A DNA stretch of 64,000 nt from Marinobacter persicus (GTDB lineage Bacteria; Pseudomonadota; Gammaproteobacteria; Pseudomonadales; Oleiphilaceae), in contig NZ_PTIV01000024.1 of assembly GCF_002934325.1 (NCBI RefSeq), positions 1-64,000 of the forward strand. Direction: 5' to 3'. Shown piece by piece: positions 25,010-33,123 of the stretch (position 1 is the first letter of the stretch; every line of letters begins with the position of its first letter). Below the pieces are notes generated by a model. That model was not told where the DNA came from. It saw only the letters and a list, made by a program, of their open reading frames with translations, and did no database searches. A program made the translations under genes and the position numbers.

Positions 25010-25044
25010 TGTCCCGTTTGGTGGATTCATTGACGGGACATTAG
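25008..25044. repeat. Short relative of the 265-bp MITE end (hairpin)
   Basis: The first 26 bases (25008-25033) match 21 of 26 positions of the terminal repeat of the element at 51324-51588. TGTCCCGT and ACGGGACA then form an eight-base stem closing the hairpin. It starts inside the stop codon region of the methyltransferase gene, so it may be a collapsed or solo element end that now also serves as a transcript-end hairpin. Confidence 0.6.
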
Positions 25045-26021
25045 TCCGATGGGCAGGTTGGTAATGCTGGGCAATCGCCGGCTGTTGAAGACCCGACTGG
25101 CTGAGGTTCGTTACCGAACACATCTGGCGCAAGGCTTCCAGCGCAGGCTTTGGCTCGCAGGGCCATGGCTTCACAGCCCTGGGCTTCGAGCGTGTAACCC
25201 AGGTTGTTCCATGCGGCGGCAAAGTCAGGGAACTGTTTGACGGCGCGGAGGAAATGGTCGGTGGCTTCTTCCACCCTGTTCTGGCTAAAGGCCAGATTTC
25301 CCTGGGCCATGATGGGTGTCGGGTTGTCCGGCCATTTTGCTTCGGCGGTCTGGTAGGCGCTTAGGGCTGCGTTGGAGTTGTTGCTCGCCTCCAGGTCATG
25401 GGCGGCCCGCAGGTAGGGCAGTCGTTGGGCGGTTGCCGGGGCCTGTGTCGGAGGCACGGTCACCACGGCCCAACGCTCGGCCCGGTCCCAGGTGGCCATG
25501 AATGCCTCGTAGGGCATGGCGTATCGCTCCAGGGTGCCGGTGTTCAGAATCAGGGTTTCCTTTTTCCGGTCATAGCCGGTCACCACGGCAAAGTGCCATT
25601 GTGGCCACCAGTCCAGTCTCAGGTTTTGCAGGATCAGCACCGGGTTGCCCGCGGCCACTTCTTCTAGTACCGCACTCAGTTCCGGTTCCAGCGGATACAC
25701 CAGCATGCCATGGGCCCTGGCGGTGGCGACCATTTCGACCTGCAATGAGCCTTGCCGGCCGGGAATGAAGACTTGCTCTTTCAGCCCTTCAGGGCGGGTG
25801 TCCAGACCTCGATGGTTCAGCATGGTGGCCAGGGCAGCGGGGCCGCACTGGTATTTTTCCTGGGGGAAGAACGGGACGTCGTCCACCAGTACCGTTGATG
25901 GTCGTTCGGTTGAGTCCTGAGTCGAGCCTGTTTCAGGCCAGGGGGGAGCGGAAGCGCAGCCGGCAAGGAGGCTGAGTGCCAGAATGGCACCCAACCCCCG
26001 GGCTAGATGACGGTGAATCAT
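25041..26021 (-). CDS. PA2778-type lipoprotein, C39-like cysteine peptidase with TPR
   Basis: A 326-residue lipoprotein (lipobox LLAGC at about residue 22). Residues 45-190 resemble C39 double-glycine peptidases: VPFFPQEKYQCGPAALATML (Gln and Cys), WHFAVVTGYD (His) and LILNTG (polar residue). Residues 200-290 hold TPR-like repeats (PIMAQGNLAFSQNRVEEA, AAAWNNLGYTLEAQG). No transporter domain is attached. The start at 26021 gives the signal peptide; the upstream TTG does not. The last 30 residues are unusual for the family and could follow a late frameshift. The PA2779-type gene is immediately upstream. Confidence 0.85.
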   Translation of the reverse strand: MIHRHLARGLGAILALSLLAGCASAPPWPETGSTQDSTERPSTVLVDDVPFFPQEKYQCGPAALATMLNHRGLDTRPEGLKEQVFIPGRQGSLQVEMVATARAHGMLVYPLEPELSAVLEEVAAGNPVLILQNLRLDWWPQWHFAVVTGYDRKKETLILNTGTLERYAMPYEAFMATWDRAERWAVVTVPPTQAPATAQRLPYLRAAHDLEASNNSNAALSAYQTAEAKWPDNPTPIMAQGNLAFSQNRVEEATDHFLRAVKQFPDFAAAWNNLGYTLEAQGCEAMALRAKACAGSLAPDVFGNEPQPVGSSTAGDCPALPTCPSD

Positions 26022-26035
26022 CTCAGGGTAAATGC

Positions 26036-26437
26036 TTAGCGTATGCAACGAACGAACGGGAAGATGTCGGTTGCACAGAGCATGTCGGTAACGATGAAGA
26101 CCACAAAGAACAGCACGATGACGCCAACAACGCCTTCACCGGCTGGTGCTTGTGCGAGTTGCTGTTCAAAGTCCGCCAGTTCTGCGGGCGTCAGGTTGTT
26201 GATGCGTTCCGCCACAGTATCCTTACTGACGCCCAGCTCGGAGAGCTTGTCCTGAACTTCCTGTTTTTCCAGCATATTCAACAGTTGCTGCCGGTCCAAT
26301 TGGGTTTGTTCCTGCTGGATCATATCGCCGGTGCTGACCATGGAGGCATTGGCAACGCTGGAAAAGGTGGTCGCCATCGCCAGTAGGGCAATCATAACGA
26401 TTGAGACTTGCTTCAGATAAGCGCGTAGTTCAGACAT
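26036..26437 (-). CDS. PA2779-type small membrane protein
   Basis: A 133-residue protein with an N-terminal signal or membrane segment (about 10-30, ending in ANA), a Gln/Glu-rich helical middle (QQEQTQLDRQQLLNMLEKQE), a short motif LTPAELADFEQQLAQAP, and a C-terminal membrane helix (GVVGVIVLFFVVFIVTDML) followed by two Cys. Function unknown; always seen paired with the PA2778-type peptidase, 14 bases downstream. It could be that peptidase's substrate or inhibitor. GGAGGG precedes the ATG. Confidence 0.82.
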   Translation of the reverse strand: MSELRAYLKQVSIVMIALLAMATTFSSVANASMVSTGDMIQQEQTQLDRQQLLNMLEKQEVQDKLSELGVSKDTVAERINNLTPAELADFEQQLAQAPAGEGVVGVIVLFFVVFIVTDMLCATDIFPFVRCIR

Positions 26438-26544
26438 TTCAGACCCTCCTCGGTTCTGTGTTGAATAAAGCGTAGGCAGAGTCAGTTGATGGTTCAAATT
26501 ACTGAGAATCAATCCGAACTCTGCCCGGGAGGGAGCGGAGTATG

Positions 26545-27294
26545 TCAGGCGCTGACAAGGCGGTCTGTGACCAGTTCCGAAAAGTAGGTCAAAACCTTGC
26601 TTGCCGCCGGTGCCGGGGTGACCTCGGCAAGAAGCTGGGGCGCGTCCAAACCTTCTTTATCCAGGTCTGGCGTTTGCACTTCAAGATAAGCCTTCATGAT
26701 CTGGTCGGTGAATTCGGGATGGAATTGCACGCCCCAGGCGCTGTCGCCGACGCGAAATGCCTGGTGGGGCTCAAAGCTGGAATTGGCCAGCAACACGGCT
26801 CCGGGTGGCAGTTCCAGCACGGACTGCTTGTGCGTCAGCTGGGCGGGGAACTGCGCCGGCAGGCGCTGAAAGATCGGGTCGTTTTGAGCGGTATCCAGCA
26901 GGGTGACCTGTTTGGTACCGGTGTCCCGGCCATCAGGATGAAATCCCACTTTGCCGCCCAGGGCATGGGCCAACAGCTGGTGGCCGTAACATACGCCCAA
27001 AACCGGTACCTGTGCTTCCACCGCTTGCCGCGTCCAGGCGGCGGCGTTCTCACTCCACTCGGCCCGTTCACTGACCATGGCTGGCGAACCAGTAATCACA
27101 ACGCCGTCCCAGTCGGTTGGCTGGCCCGGGGGAGTCTCGCGGGTGACATCCACAACCGTCAGGTCGAGCTGATCCGAAAGCCCCCGCACGAACCAGGCGT
27201 CAAAGTCGCCGTATTGCTCCCGGATTTCCGGGTAGGTGGTGCCGGTTTTAAGAATCAGCACCTTCGGGGCCTGGTCAGTGGTCGGGGCTTTCAT
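26545..27294 (-). CDS. Class I glutamine amidotransferase-like protein
   Basis: A 249-residue GATase-1 domain protein: VLGVCYGHQLLAHALGG (nucleophile Cys) and GVQFHPEFT (His-Glu). It resembles stand-alone GMP-synthase-like amidotransferases of unclear substrate, such as YfeJ. It lies 15 bases after the YebC-family gene on the same strand. Confidence 0.87.
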   Translation of the reverse strand: MKAPTTDQAPKVLILKTGTTYPEIREQYGDFDAWFVRGLSDQLDLTVVDVTRETPPGQPTDWDGVVITGSPAMVSERAEWSENAAAWTRQAVEAQVPVLGVCYGHQLLAHALGGKVGFHPDGRDTGTKQVTLLDTAQNDPIFQRLPAQFPAQLTHKQSVLELPPGAVLLANSSFEPHQAFRVGDSAWGVQFHPEFTDQIMKAYLEVQTPDLDKEGLDAPQLLAEVTPAPAASKVLTYFSELVTDRLVSA

Positions 27295-27309
27295 GCAGGG
27301 CTCCTGCTA

Positions 27310-28050
27310 TCAGTCGTTGGCGGTTTCTTCCTGGGGCAGTTCGGCGCTGTGGTAAACGTTCTGCACGTCGTCCAGGTCGTTCAGCATGTCCATGAACTTC
27401 TCGAACAGCGGAATATCGTCGCCTTCCACCGGGGTGGTGGTCTTGGGCAGGAACTGGATTTCGTCGACATCAAACTCGATGCCCTCGAACGCGTCTTCCA
27501 GGGCCTGTTTGGCTTTGGCGTATTCGGTGTTCGGGGTAAAGACGGTGATCTTGCCGTCTTCTTGTTCGATGTCGGTGACATCCACGTCCGCTTCCATCAG
27601 GGCTTCCAGAACCGCTTCTTCATCGTCGCCGGCGAAAGCGAAGATGGCGCAGTGGTCAAACATGTGGGAGACGGCACCCGGGGTGCCAATCTTGCACTTT
27701 GTTTTGGTGAAGGCCAGGCGGACATCGCCGAAGGTTCGGTTGGGGTTGTCGGTCAGGCAATCGACAATGACCATGCAGTTGCCCGGGCCGTAGCCTTCGT
27801 AGCGGGCCGCTGCGTAGTCTTCACCGCCGCCGCCCTTGGCCTTGTCGATGGCCTTCTCAATAACATGAGCCGGAACCTGGTCTTTCTTGGCCCGTTCAAT
27901 CAAACCACGAAGGGAAAGGTTGGCCTGGGGGTCTACACCGCCGGATTTGGCGCAAACGTAGATTTCACGCCCATACTTACTGTAAACCTTGGTTTTTGCC
28001 GCGGCCGTTTTGGCCATGGACTCTTTGCGGTTCTGGAACGCTCTGCCCAT
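27310..28050 (-). CDS. YebC/PmpR-family protein
   Basis: A 246-residue protein with the family motif [23 protein letters not shown], cut here at [18 protein letters not shown] for clarity, plus an N-terminal [15 protein letters not shown] and an acidic C-terminal domain. It is closer to E. coli YeeN than to YebC. The family includes transcriptional regulators and, more recently, factors that help ribosomes through proline stretches. The start at 28050 is chosen by family length; an earlier ATG gives nine extra residues. Confidence 0.9.
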   Translation of the reverse strand: MGRAFQNRKESMAKTAAAKTKVYSKYGREIYVCAKSGGVDPQANLSLRGLIERAKKDQVPAHVIEKAIDKAKGGGGEDYAAARYEGYGPGNCMVIVDCLTDNPNRTFGDVRLAFTKTKCKIGTPGAVSHMFDHCAIFAFAGDDEEAVLEALMEADVDVTDIEQEDGKITVFTPNTEYAKAKQALEDAFEGIEFDVDEIQFLPKTTTPVEGDDIPLFEKFMDMLNDLDDVQNVYHSAELPQEETAND

Positions 28051-28146
28051 CGGTGGTGCCTCTCGGTTTTCCATCAAAAGAACGGATTTTACTCAACCGG
28101 GAGGCATTGGAACAGGGCTATTGTGGTTTGAAGGGAGGAAGAAGGT

Positions 28147-28168
28147 GTTTCCGCGTCCTTGCGGAAAC
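28147..28168. terminator. Hairpin between ODP and YebC genes
   Basis: GTTTCCGC and GCGGAAAC form an eight-base stem with a six-base loop, 14 bases after the ODP gene stop. It lacks a clear T-run on either side, so terminator function is uncertain. Confidence 0.4.
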
Positions 28169-28182
28169 AAGGGGACAAGCGG

Positions 28183-28983
28183 TCAGGCGTAATCCACCGG
28201 CTGGCGGTAGTTATCCTGAGTGACCAGGTCGATGCCACAGTCCACGCTGGCGACCCAGTTCAGGAACTGGTCCACCATGGCCGGACCTTCGAAGCGCTTG
28301 CCGTGCTGGGGTACGATGGCCTGCACGTCCATTTTCCGGACCATGTTGGCCCACAGCTGGCAGACACGCTTGGAGGCAATGTAGCGACGGTGGAAGCCGA
28401 TCATGGTCGGGATGTGTTCTTCGAAATTCTCAACCGGTTTGTGGTCGTCTTCGCCGCCCAGCGATGCGCCCAGATCACCGGAGAAGAGGATCTTGGAGAC
28501 CGGATCATAGAACTGGAGATTACCAACCGAGTGCATGAAATGGGCGGGCAGGCACTGGATAAAGGTATCGCCAAAGTTCACATTGATGCCGCCATCCGGG
28601 ACACTGATAATGCGGTCGTACACGCTGCCACTGAGCTGGGTGCTCACGTAGCTGGACACCAGGTGGGGCAGGAAACGCGACCAGAGCTTGGAAGTCACGA
28701 TCTTGGCCTTGGTGTGGATGATCCAGCGGTCAATGGCACCGATAATGTCCGGGTCCTGGTGCGAGGCGAAGACAAAGTCCATGTCCCGGATGTTCATGTA
28801 GCGGGAGGCTGCCACGGAGAGTGGGGTGTAGGTCAGGTCACCGCCTGGATCAATCAGGGCTTCGTGCTCGCCGTCAACGATCAGGAACTGGTTGGACTGA
28901 ACGCCTTCACCAGTAACGAGGGAATCAAACATCAGGCACTTATGATGTCCATCGTCAAACAGAACAATCGGTTCAGCCGCCAT
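28183..28983 (-). CDS. Flavodiiron-like ODP metalloprotein without flavodoxin domain
   Basis: A 266-residue metallo-beta-lactamase-fold protein. The usual HxHxDH motif is replaced by H75-Q-D77-P-D79, and further ligands are His151 (HFMHSVGN), Asp170 (LFSGDLG) and His227 (VPQHGKRF). These match the positions of the diiron ligands of flavodiiron oxygen/NO reductases (H-x-E-x-D, H, D, H). No flavodoxin domain follows, so it belongs with stand-alone ODP proteins, some of which are oxygen or peroxide sensors. AGGAGAA precedes the ATG at 28983. Confidence 0.82.
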   Translation of the reverse strand: MAAEPIVLFDDGHHKCLMFDSLVTGEGVQSNQFLIVDGEHEALIDPGGDLTYTPLSVAASRYMNIRDMDFVFASHQDPDIIGAIDRWIIHTKAKIVTSKLWSRFLPHLVSSYVSTQLSGSVYDRIISVPDGGINVNFGDTFIQCLPAHFMHSVGNLQFYDPVSKILFSGDLGASLGGEDDHKPVENFEEHIPTMIGFHRRYIASKRVCQLWANMVRKMDVQAIVPQHGKRFEGPAMVDQFLNWVASVDCGIDLVTQDNYRQPVDYA

Positions 28984-29183
28984 TAAATTCTCCTGCATTA
29001 ATAGAAAGCCGGCGTTACGGCGCGAGTGAAAAGAGCCGGATATTGCAACTCGGAGCAGATTACAGAATCACGCCGGGGCACCTTTTGCTGCAAGTCAATT
29101 GCAGTTTGATAACACATAAGCTCAACTCAAGAGTGGGGGCGGGGCTTTTAAAACCGGTCGCTAGAAAAGGGTAGGTTTAGTGA

Positions 29184-30287
29184 ATGGATGAGCAAACGCC
29201 GGAACACAAAGACACTGGGGGTGAGAACCTCAGGAAGCTCGCCGCAGAGCTGAGCACGCCTCTGTATGGGATTTTTGCGCTGGGCGTTCTCTACACGCTG
29301 TATCTGGCGCACCAGATTGTGTTGCCGATCACTCTGGCGATCATGACCAGCCTGCTGCTGTCGCCGTTGGTGAAAAAGGCTCGCCGTAAATGGCACATTC
29401 CCCGGGTGGTGAGCGCTTTGGTGCTGGTGTTGCTGGTGCTGGCGGGCATTGTGGGGCTGGGGGCTGCGGTTACCGCGCCTGCGCTGGAGTGGGCCGAGCG
29501 TGCGCCTCAGGGCCTTTCGCGGGTACTGATGGGCGACAGCGAATTCATGCGTCAGTTGGATCGGGTCAGCCGCTCGGCCGAGGAGGTGGAGCGGTCCGTG
29601 GAGAAGTTGTCGGAAGAGGATCAATCTTCGCCAACGACTGTGGTACTGAAGACCGAGTCCTGGCGCAGCCAGCTGATATCGAAAGCCCGGAATGGCATTT
29701 TCGGGCTGGCGCTTGCGCTGTCCCTGACTTATTTCCTGTTGGTCAGCGGCGATCGGCTGATACGCAACTTCATTCAGCAATTGCCTCGCCAGCACCGGAA
29801 AACGGTGCTGAGAATCACCCACGATTCCCAGCATTTGATAGCCCAGTTTTTGGCGGTGTTGACCCTGAACAACGTGTCCGTGGGTTTGCTCACCGGCCTG
29901 ATCTGTTGGGCCATTGGGCTGCCTGACCCCGCAGTCTGGGGATTGGTGGCTGGCCTGGCGCGGTTTATTCCTTACCTGGGTAATGTGTTGACCATCAGTC
30001 TGTTGACCCTGGTGTCGGTCATTACCCTGGATAATCCATGGATGATGGCAGTGGCCCCGCTGAGCTTTATCGGCCTGGTGATACTGGTGGGGCTGTTCCT
30101 GGAGCCCTGGATTCACGGGTTCCGCATGGCCATTAACCCGGTGGTCATTTTTGTTTCCATCTTCTTCTGGGGCTGGCTCTGGGGGCCGGTGGGCGTTCTT
30201 CTGGCGGTGCCCCTGATGACGGTGATTCAGGTGGTGCTGAAACAGATCCCCAAGCTGCGCCCGGTGTACAAGGTGATTGCCCGATGA
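29184..30287 (+). CDS. AI-2E/PerM-family transporter
   Basis: A 367-residue membrane protein with eight predicted helices and a soluble loop (about 110-170). The family signature appears as NNVSVGLLTGLICWAIGLPD and WGLVAGLARFIPYLGNVL (Pro-Tyr-x-Gly). Members include TqsA (AI-2 exporter) and Na+/H+ antiporters; the substrate cannot be told from sequence. It stands alone. Confidence 0.88.
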   Translation: MDEQTPEHKDTGGENLRKLAAELSTPLYGIFALGVLYTLYLAHQIVLPITLAIMTSLLLSPLVKKARRKWHIPRVVSALVLVLLVLAGIVGLGAAVTAPALEWAERAPQGLSRVLMGDSEFMRQLDRVSRSAEEVERSVEKLSEEDQSSPTTVVLKTESWRSQLISKARNGIFGLALALSLTYFLLVSGDRLIRNFIQQLPRQHRKTVLRITHDSQHLIAQFLAVLTLNNVSVGLLTGLICWAIGLPDPAVWGLVAGLARFIPYLGNVLTISLLTLVSVITLDNPWMMAVAPLSFIGLVILVGLFLEPWIHGFRMAINPVVIFVSIFFWGWLWGPVGVLLAVPLMTVIQVVLKQIPKLRPVYKVIAR

Positions 30288-30393
30288 ACTGGCAGTTACC
30301 CGAAATACCCTCCTGACAGGCCGGCAGATCTTTCCTATCCTTTGGTAAATCCTGACGCCGACAGTGACTGGATGAACCAACACGGAGGCACTT

Positions 30394-31542
30394 GTGTCGA
30401 AGATTCCCGAAACCATGAAAGCCATGGTGCTGACCGGTCATGGTGGCACCGACAAGCTTGAGTATCAGGAAGTACCGGTACCGGAGCCGGGCGCCGGACA
30501 GGTGCTGGTTCAGGTAACGGCCACGGCGAAGAACAACACCGACCGTAAGGCCCGGGAAGGCCTGTACCCCACGAAAAAGGGCGAGATGACCTCGTTCCAG
30601 ATGGGGGGCAAGCCCACGCTTGAGTTCCCTCGCATCCAGGGTGCGGACATTGTTGGCCGTGTGGTTGCCGTGGGTGAAGGCGTCAGTGGCAGCCGGATTG
30701 GTGAGCGGGGGCTGCTGGATTTCAACCTGTATGCCAACGAACGCACCGACATCAACCTGACTCCGGATTATTATGGCCACGGCGCGGATGGCGGGTTTGC
30801 CGAATACGTGGCGCTGCCGTCCGACCAGTTTCATCACATTCCCAACCCGGATCTGGCCGATGCCGAGCTGGCGTCCATGGGTATGTGTTCGTACCAGACT
30901 GCCTTCCATATGCTGACCTCCGCCAATGTGCAGGCGGGTGAACACGTACTGGTGACCGGCGCCAGCGGTGGCGTGGGCACTGCGCTGATTCAGCTGTGCC
31001 GGATTATCGGTGCCATTCCCTACGCGCTGAGCCAGAAGAGCAAGGCAGATTCGCTCCTGGATCTGGGCGCCGAGGTGGTGCTGGATCGCAGCGACATGGA
31101 CACGTTTTTGGACCGGGTGAAAGAAGCCACTGGCGGCCAACCGCTGGATGCGGTGATGGACCTGGTGGGTGGCGAGATGACCGACTATTTCATTGACGCC
31201 ATGATCTTCGACATGAACGCCCGCCATACCTATCCGCGCCTCAGCATCGCCGGGGCCAGCGGCGGTAACATCAGCGAGATCCTTTGGACACGGATCTACC
31301 TCTATCAGGTGCAGATTTTCGGCGTCTCCCATGGCACCCGTGAGGAGGCGGCCCAGTTGATGACCTGGATTGGCGACGGGCACCTCAAGCCGGTGTTGCA
31401 TGGTGCCTTCCGTCTGTCTGAGTTGCATAAGGCCGAGGATTATTTTGTGCACCGGGGCAGCAACTATCTGGGCAAGATCGTGATCGTACCCGACGAGCAA
31501 TGGCAGGAACATGGCCAACCTTTCGCCCTGGAGGCTAATTGA
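30394..31542 (+). CDS. Zinc-type alcohol dehydrogenase-like oxidoreductase
   Basis: A 382-residue MDR-superfamily protein. GroES-like N-terminal domain (about 10-150) with IQGADIVGRVVAVGEGV, then a Rossmann domain with VTGASGGVGTALIQLC. The structural four-Cys zinc loop is absent, so it is closer to quinone reductases or crotonyl-CoA reductase-like members. GTG start after GGAGG. The stop overlaps the next ATG by one base, so it forms an operon with a proline-racemase homologue, hinting at a joint catabolic route. Confidence 0.87.
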   Translation: MSKIPETMKAMVLTGHGGTDKLEYQEVPVPEPGAGQVLVQVTATAKNNTDRKAREGLYPTKKGEMTSFQMGGKPTLEFPRIQGADIVGRVVAVGEGVSGSRIGERGLLDFNLYANERTDINLTPDYYGHGADGGFAEYVALPSDQFHHIPNPDLADAELASMGMCSYQTAFHMLTSANVQAGEHVLVTGASGGVGTALIQLCRIIGAIPYALSQKSKADSLLDLGAEVVLDRSDMDTFLDRVKEATGGQPLDAVMDLVGGEMTDYFIDAMIFDMNARHTYPRLSIAGASGGNISEILWTRIYLYQVQIFGVSHGTREEAAQLMTWIGDGHLKPVLHGAFRLSELHKAEDYFVHRGSNYLGKIVIVPDEQWQEHGQPFALEAN

Positions 31543-32624
31543 TGAAACCGGAACTGAGCATCCAATTGATGGACACCCATGCCGGCGGTGATGTCAGCCG
31601 CATCGTGACGGGTGGCATCGATCTGCTGCCGGGCGAGACGGTTCGCGAGCAGATGGAATACCTGCGGGACGACGCCGATGGGTTGCGCCGGTTGCTGCTG
31701 GAAGAGCCCTACGGCATCCCCGAAATGTCGGTGGACCTGCTGGTGCCAGCCACTGACCCGCGCGCGGCGGTCGGCTACATCATCATGGAAGTGATGGGCT
31801 ACCCGATTTATTCCGGCTCCAACACCATCTGCACCGCCACGGCGGTTCTGGAGCTGGGGATTGTGCCCAAGCAGGAAGGCAAGCAGCATTTCATGCTGGA
31901 ATCGCCGGCCGGTCTGGTGAACATTGAGGCGGTGGTGCATGACGGCGTGGTGGAAGCCATTACGTGTGAAGGGCTGCCCAGCTACATCCACACCTATGAG
32001 GCCTCCATCAATGTGCCAAACATTGGTGAGGTGACCTATAGCGTGGCTTACAGTGGTGGTTTTTATGCGCTGGTGGATGCCAAAGCGTTGGGCTTTGATC
32101 TGACCATGGATGAAGAACGGGACCTGGCCCGCACAGCCCACGCCATTGTCGAGGCCATCCAGGCGGAACGTGGCTTTTCCCATTACACCCTGGGTGATGT
32201 CGGTCCCCTGCCGTTCCTGCACTTCATGGGCCCGGTGGAACAGGTGGCGGATGGTTATTACCGCTCCCGGTCGGCCACCTATGTGCACCCCGGCGTGATC
32301 TGCCGCAGCACCACCGGCACCGGCACCTCTGCCCGACTTGCGCTGATGCACTACCAGGGTCTGATCCAGCCGGGCGACAAGCTGGAAACTGTCTCCCTGC
32401 GTAACACCGGCTTTATCGGTGAGTTCACCTCCGTGCATACCGAGGGCGAATACCAGGTGGTGAAAAACAGCATCACCGGCAAGAGCTATGTGATTACCCG
32501 CTCGGATATTGTGGTGAACTGCGACGACCCGATGGTGGAATGCGATGGGTTGCATCACATTCTGTCGAGTCGGCATTCACACAATATTTCGACAGCCGGC
32601 AATAAGACGATACTGCCGGGGTAA
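31542..32624 (+). CDS. Proline-racemase-family protein lacking both catalytic cysteines
   Basis: A 360-residue protein of the proline racemase / hydroxyproline epimerase fold. The first catalytic position, Cys in MCGHG of ProR, is Ser91 in YSGSNTIC. The second, Cys in SPCGTGTSA, is Thr258 in STTGTGTSAR. Racemases need two thiols; trans-3-hydroxyproline dehydratases keep Cys and use Thr at the second. Here both are hydroxyls, so racemisation of proline is unlikely and another substrate or a lyase reaction should be considered. The ATG at 31542 follows GGAGG and overlaps the upstream stop. Confidence 0.85.
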   Translation: MKPELSIQLMDTHAGGDVSRIVTGGIDLLPGETVREQMEYLRDDADGLRRLLLEEPYGIPEMSVDLLVPATDPRAAVGYIIMEVMGYPIYSGSNTICTATAVLELGIVPKQEGKQHFMLESPAGLVNIEAVVHDGVVEAITCEGLPSYIHTYEASINVPNIGEVTYSVAYSGGFYALVDAKALGFDLTMDEERDLARTAHAIVEAIQAERGFSHYTLGDVGPLPFLHFMGPVEQVADGYYRSRSATYVHPGVICRSTTGTGTSARLALMHYQGLIQPGDKLETVSLRNTGFIGEFTSVHTEGEYQVVKNSITGKSYVITRSDIVVNCDDPMVECDGLHHILSSRHSHNISTAGNKTILPG

Positions 32625-32653
32625 TCCCCGGCGATAGGCTTATCTAGGGGTTA

Positions 32654-32812
32654 GAGCAAGCGGGTAGGCCTTTCCAAAACACGCCCGCAAGTACGTCCCT
32701 GGCAGATTTTTGCTCCTGCAAAATCTGCACTTCCGCCGTCCATGGCGGTCGTAAGCTTGACTGCAGCCATCCCTGGCTGCAGACAGTTTTGGAAAGGCCT
32801 ACCCGCCTGCTC
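32654..32812. repeat. 159-bp inverted-repeat element with internal hairpins
   Basis: 27-base ends (32654-32680 and 32786-32812) are reverse complements at 26 of 27 positions (core GCGGGTAGGCCTTTCCAAAA). Between them are three further palindromes: GCAGATTTT...AAAATCTGC, CCGTCCATGGCGG, and CTGCAGCCA...TGGCTGCAG. It encodes nothing recognisable and lies between two convergent genes. This is the form of an interspersed REP-like or MITE-like element; other copies would be expected elsewhere in the genome. Confidence 0.8.
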
Positions 32813-32841
32813 ATTCATCCTCGAGTAGCTGCCGGGAGATT

Positions 32842-33123
32842 TCACGCTGAATGGCGTGCCAGCTTCGCCGCAGGCTGCTTAACAACCACCTCCGCCACCG
32901 TATGCAACTTCTCCAGCTGGTTCTGCAGCATGGCCACCGGCCGTGAGCCTTCCAACGTCAGATTAATGTCGAAATAGTCACCGGCAGTTTCCACCGCCAT
33001 GCTGGCAATCCGGAAACCGCGAATACGCACCACCTGACACAGGCGTTCGATCGCGGCGGCTTCCTGGGCCATGCGGCAGTTCAGGGTGTAGCTTGGGGCG
33101 GCGTTTTTATTGGTCGGGTTCAT
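32842..33123 (-). CDS. ilvM: Acetolactate synthase II small (ACT) subunit
   Basis: A 93-residue single-ACT-domain protein (YTLNCRMAQEAAAIERLCQV, VVRIRGFRIASMAVE). The size matches E. coli IlvM, not the larger IlvH. Its start overlaps the ilvG stop by four bases (ATGA). It activates and stabilises the catalytic subunit for branched-chain amino-acid synthesis; IlvM-type subunits are generally insensitive to valine. Confidence 0.9.
   Translation of the reverse strand: MNPTNKNAAPSYTLNCRMAQEAAAIERLCQVVRIRGFRIASMAVETAGDYFDINLTLEGSRPVAMLQNQLEKLHTVAEVVVKQPAAKLARHSA

Noticed and set aside
25041..26437. Bacteriocin export locus, because of the C39-like peptidase
   Set aside because: No ABC transporter or double-glycine precursor is present, and the peptidase has a lipoprotein signal and TPRs instead.
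26542..28131. A 529-residue plus-strand frame spanning the amidotransferase and YebC genes
   Set aside because: It covers two clear minus-strand genes and their gap, and has no recognisable domain; a shadow frame.
28159..28986. A 275-residue plus-strand frame opposite the ODP gene
   Set aside because: The minus strand has all six metal ligands of the ODP family; the plus frame has none of any family.
30145..32576. Two long minus-strand frames opposite the dehydrogenase and racemase-like genes
   Set aside because: They are antisense shadows with His/Gly-rich composition; the plus-strand genes have motifs, ribosome sites and coupled ends.
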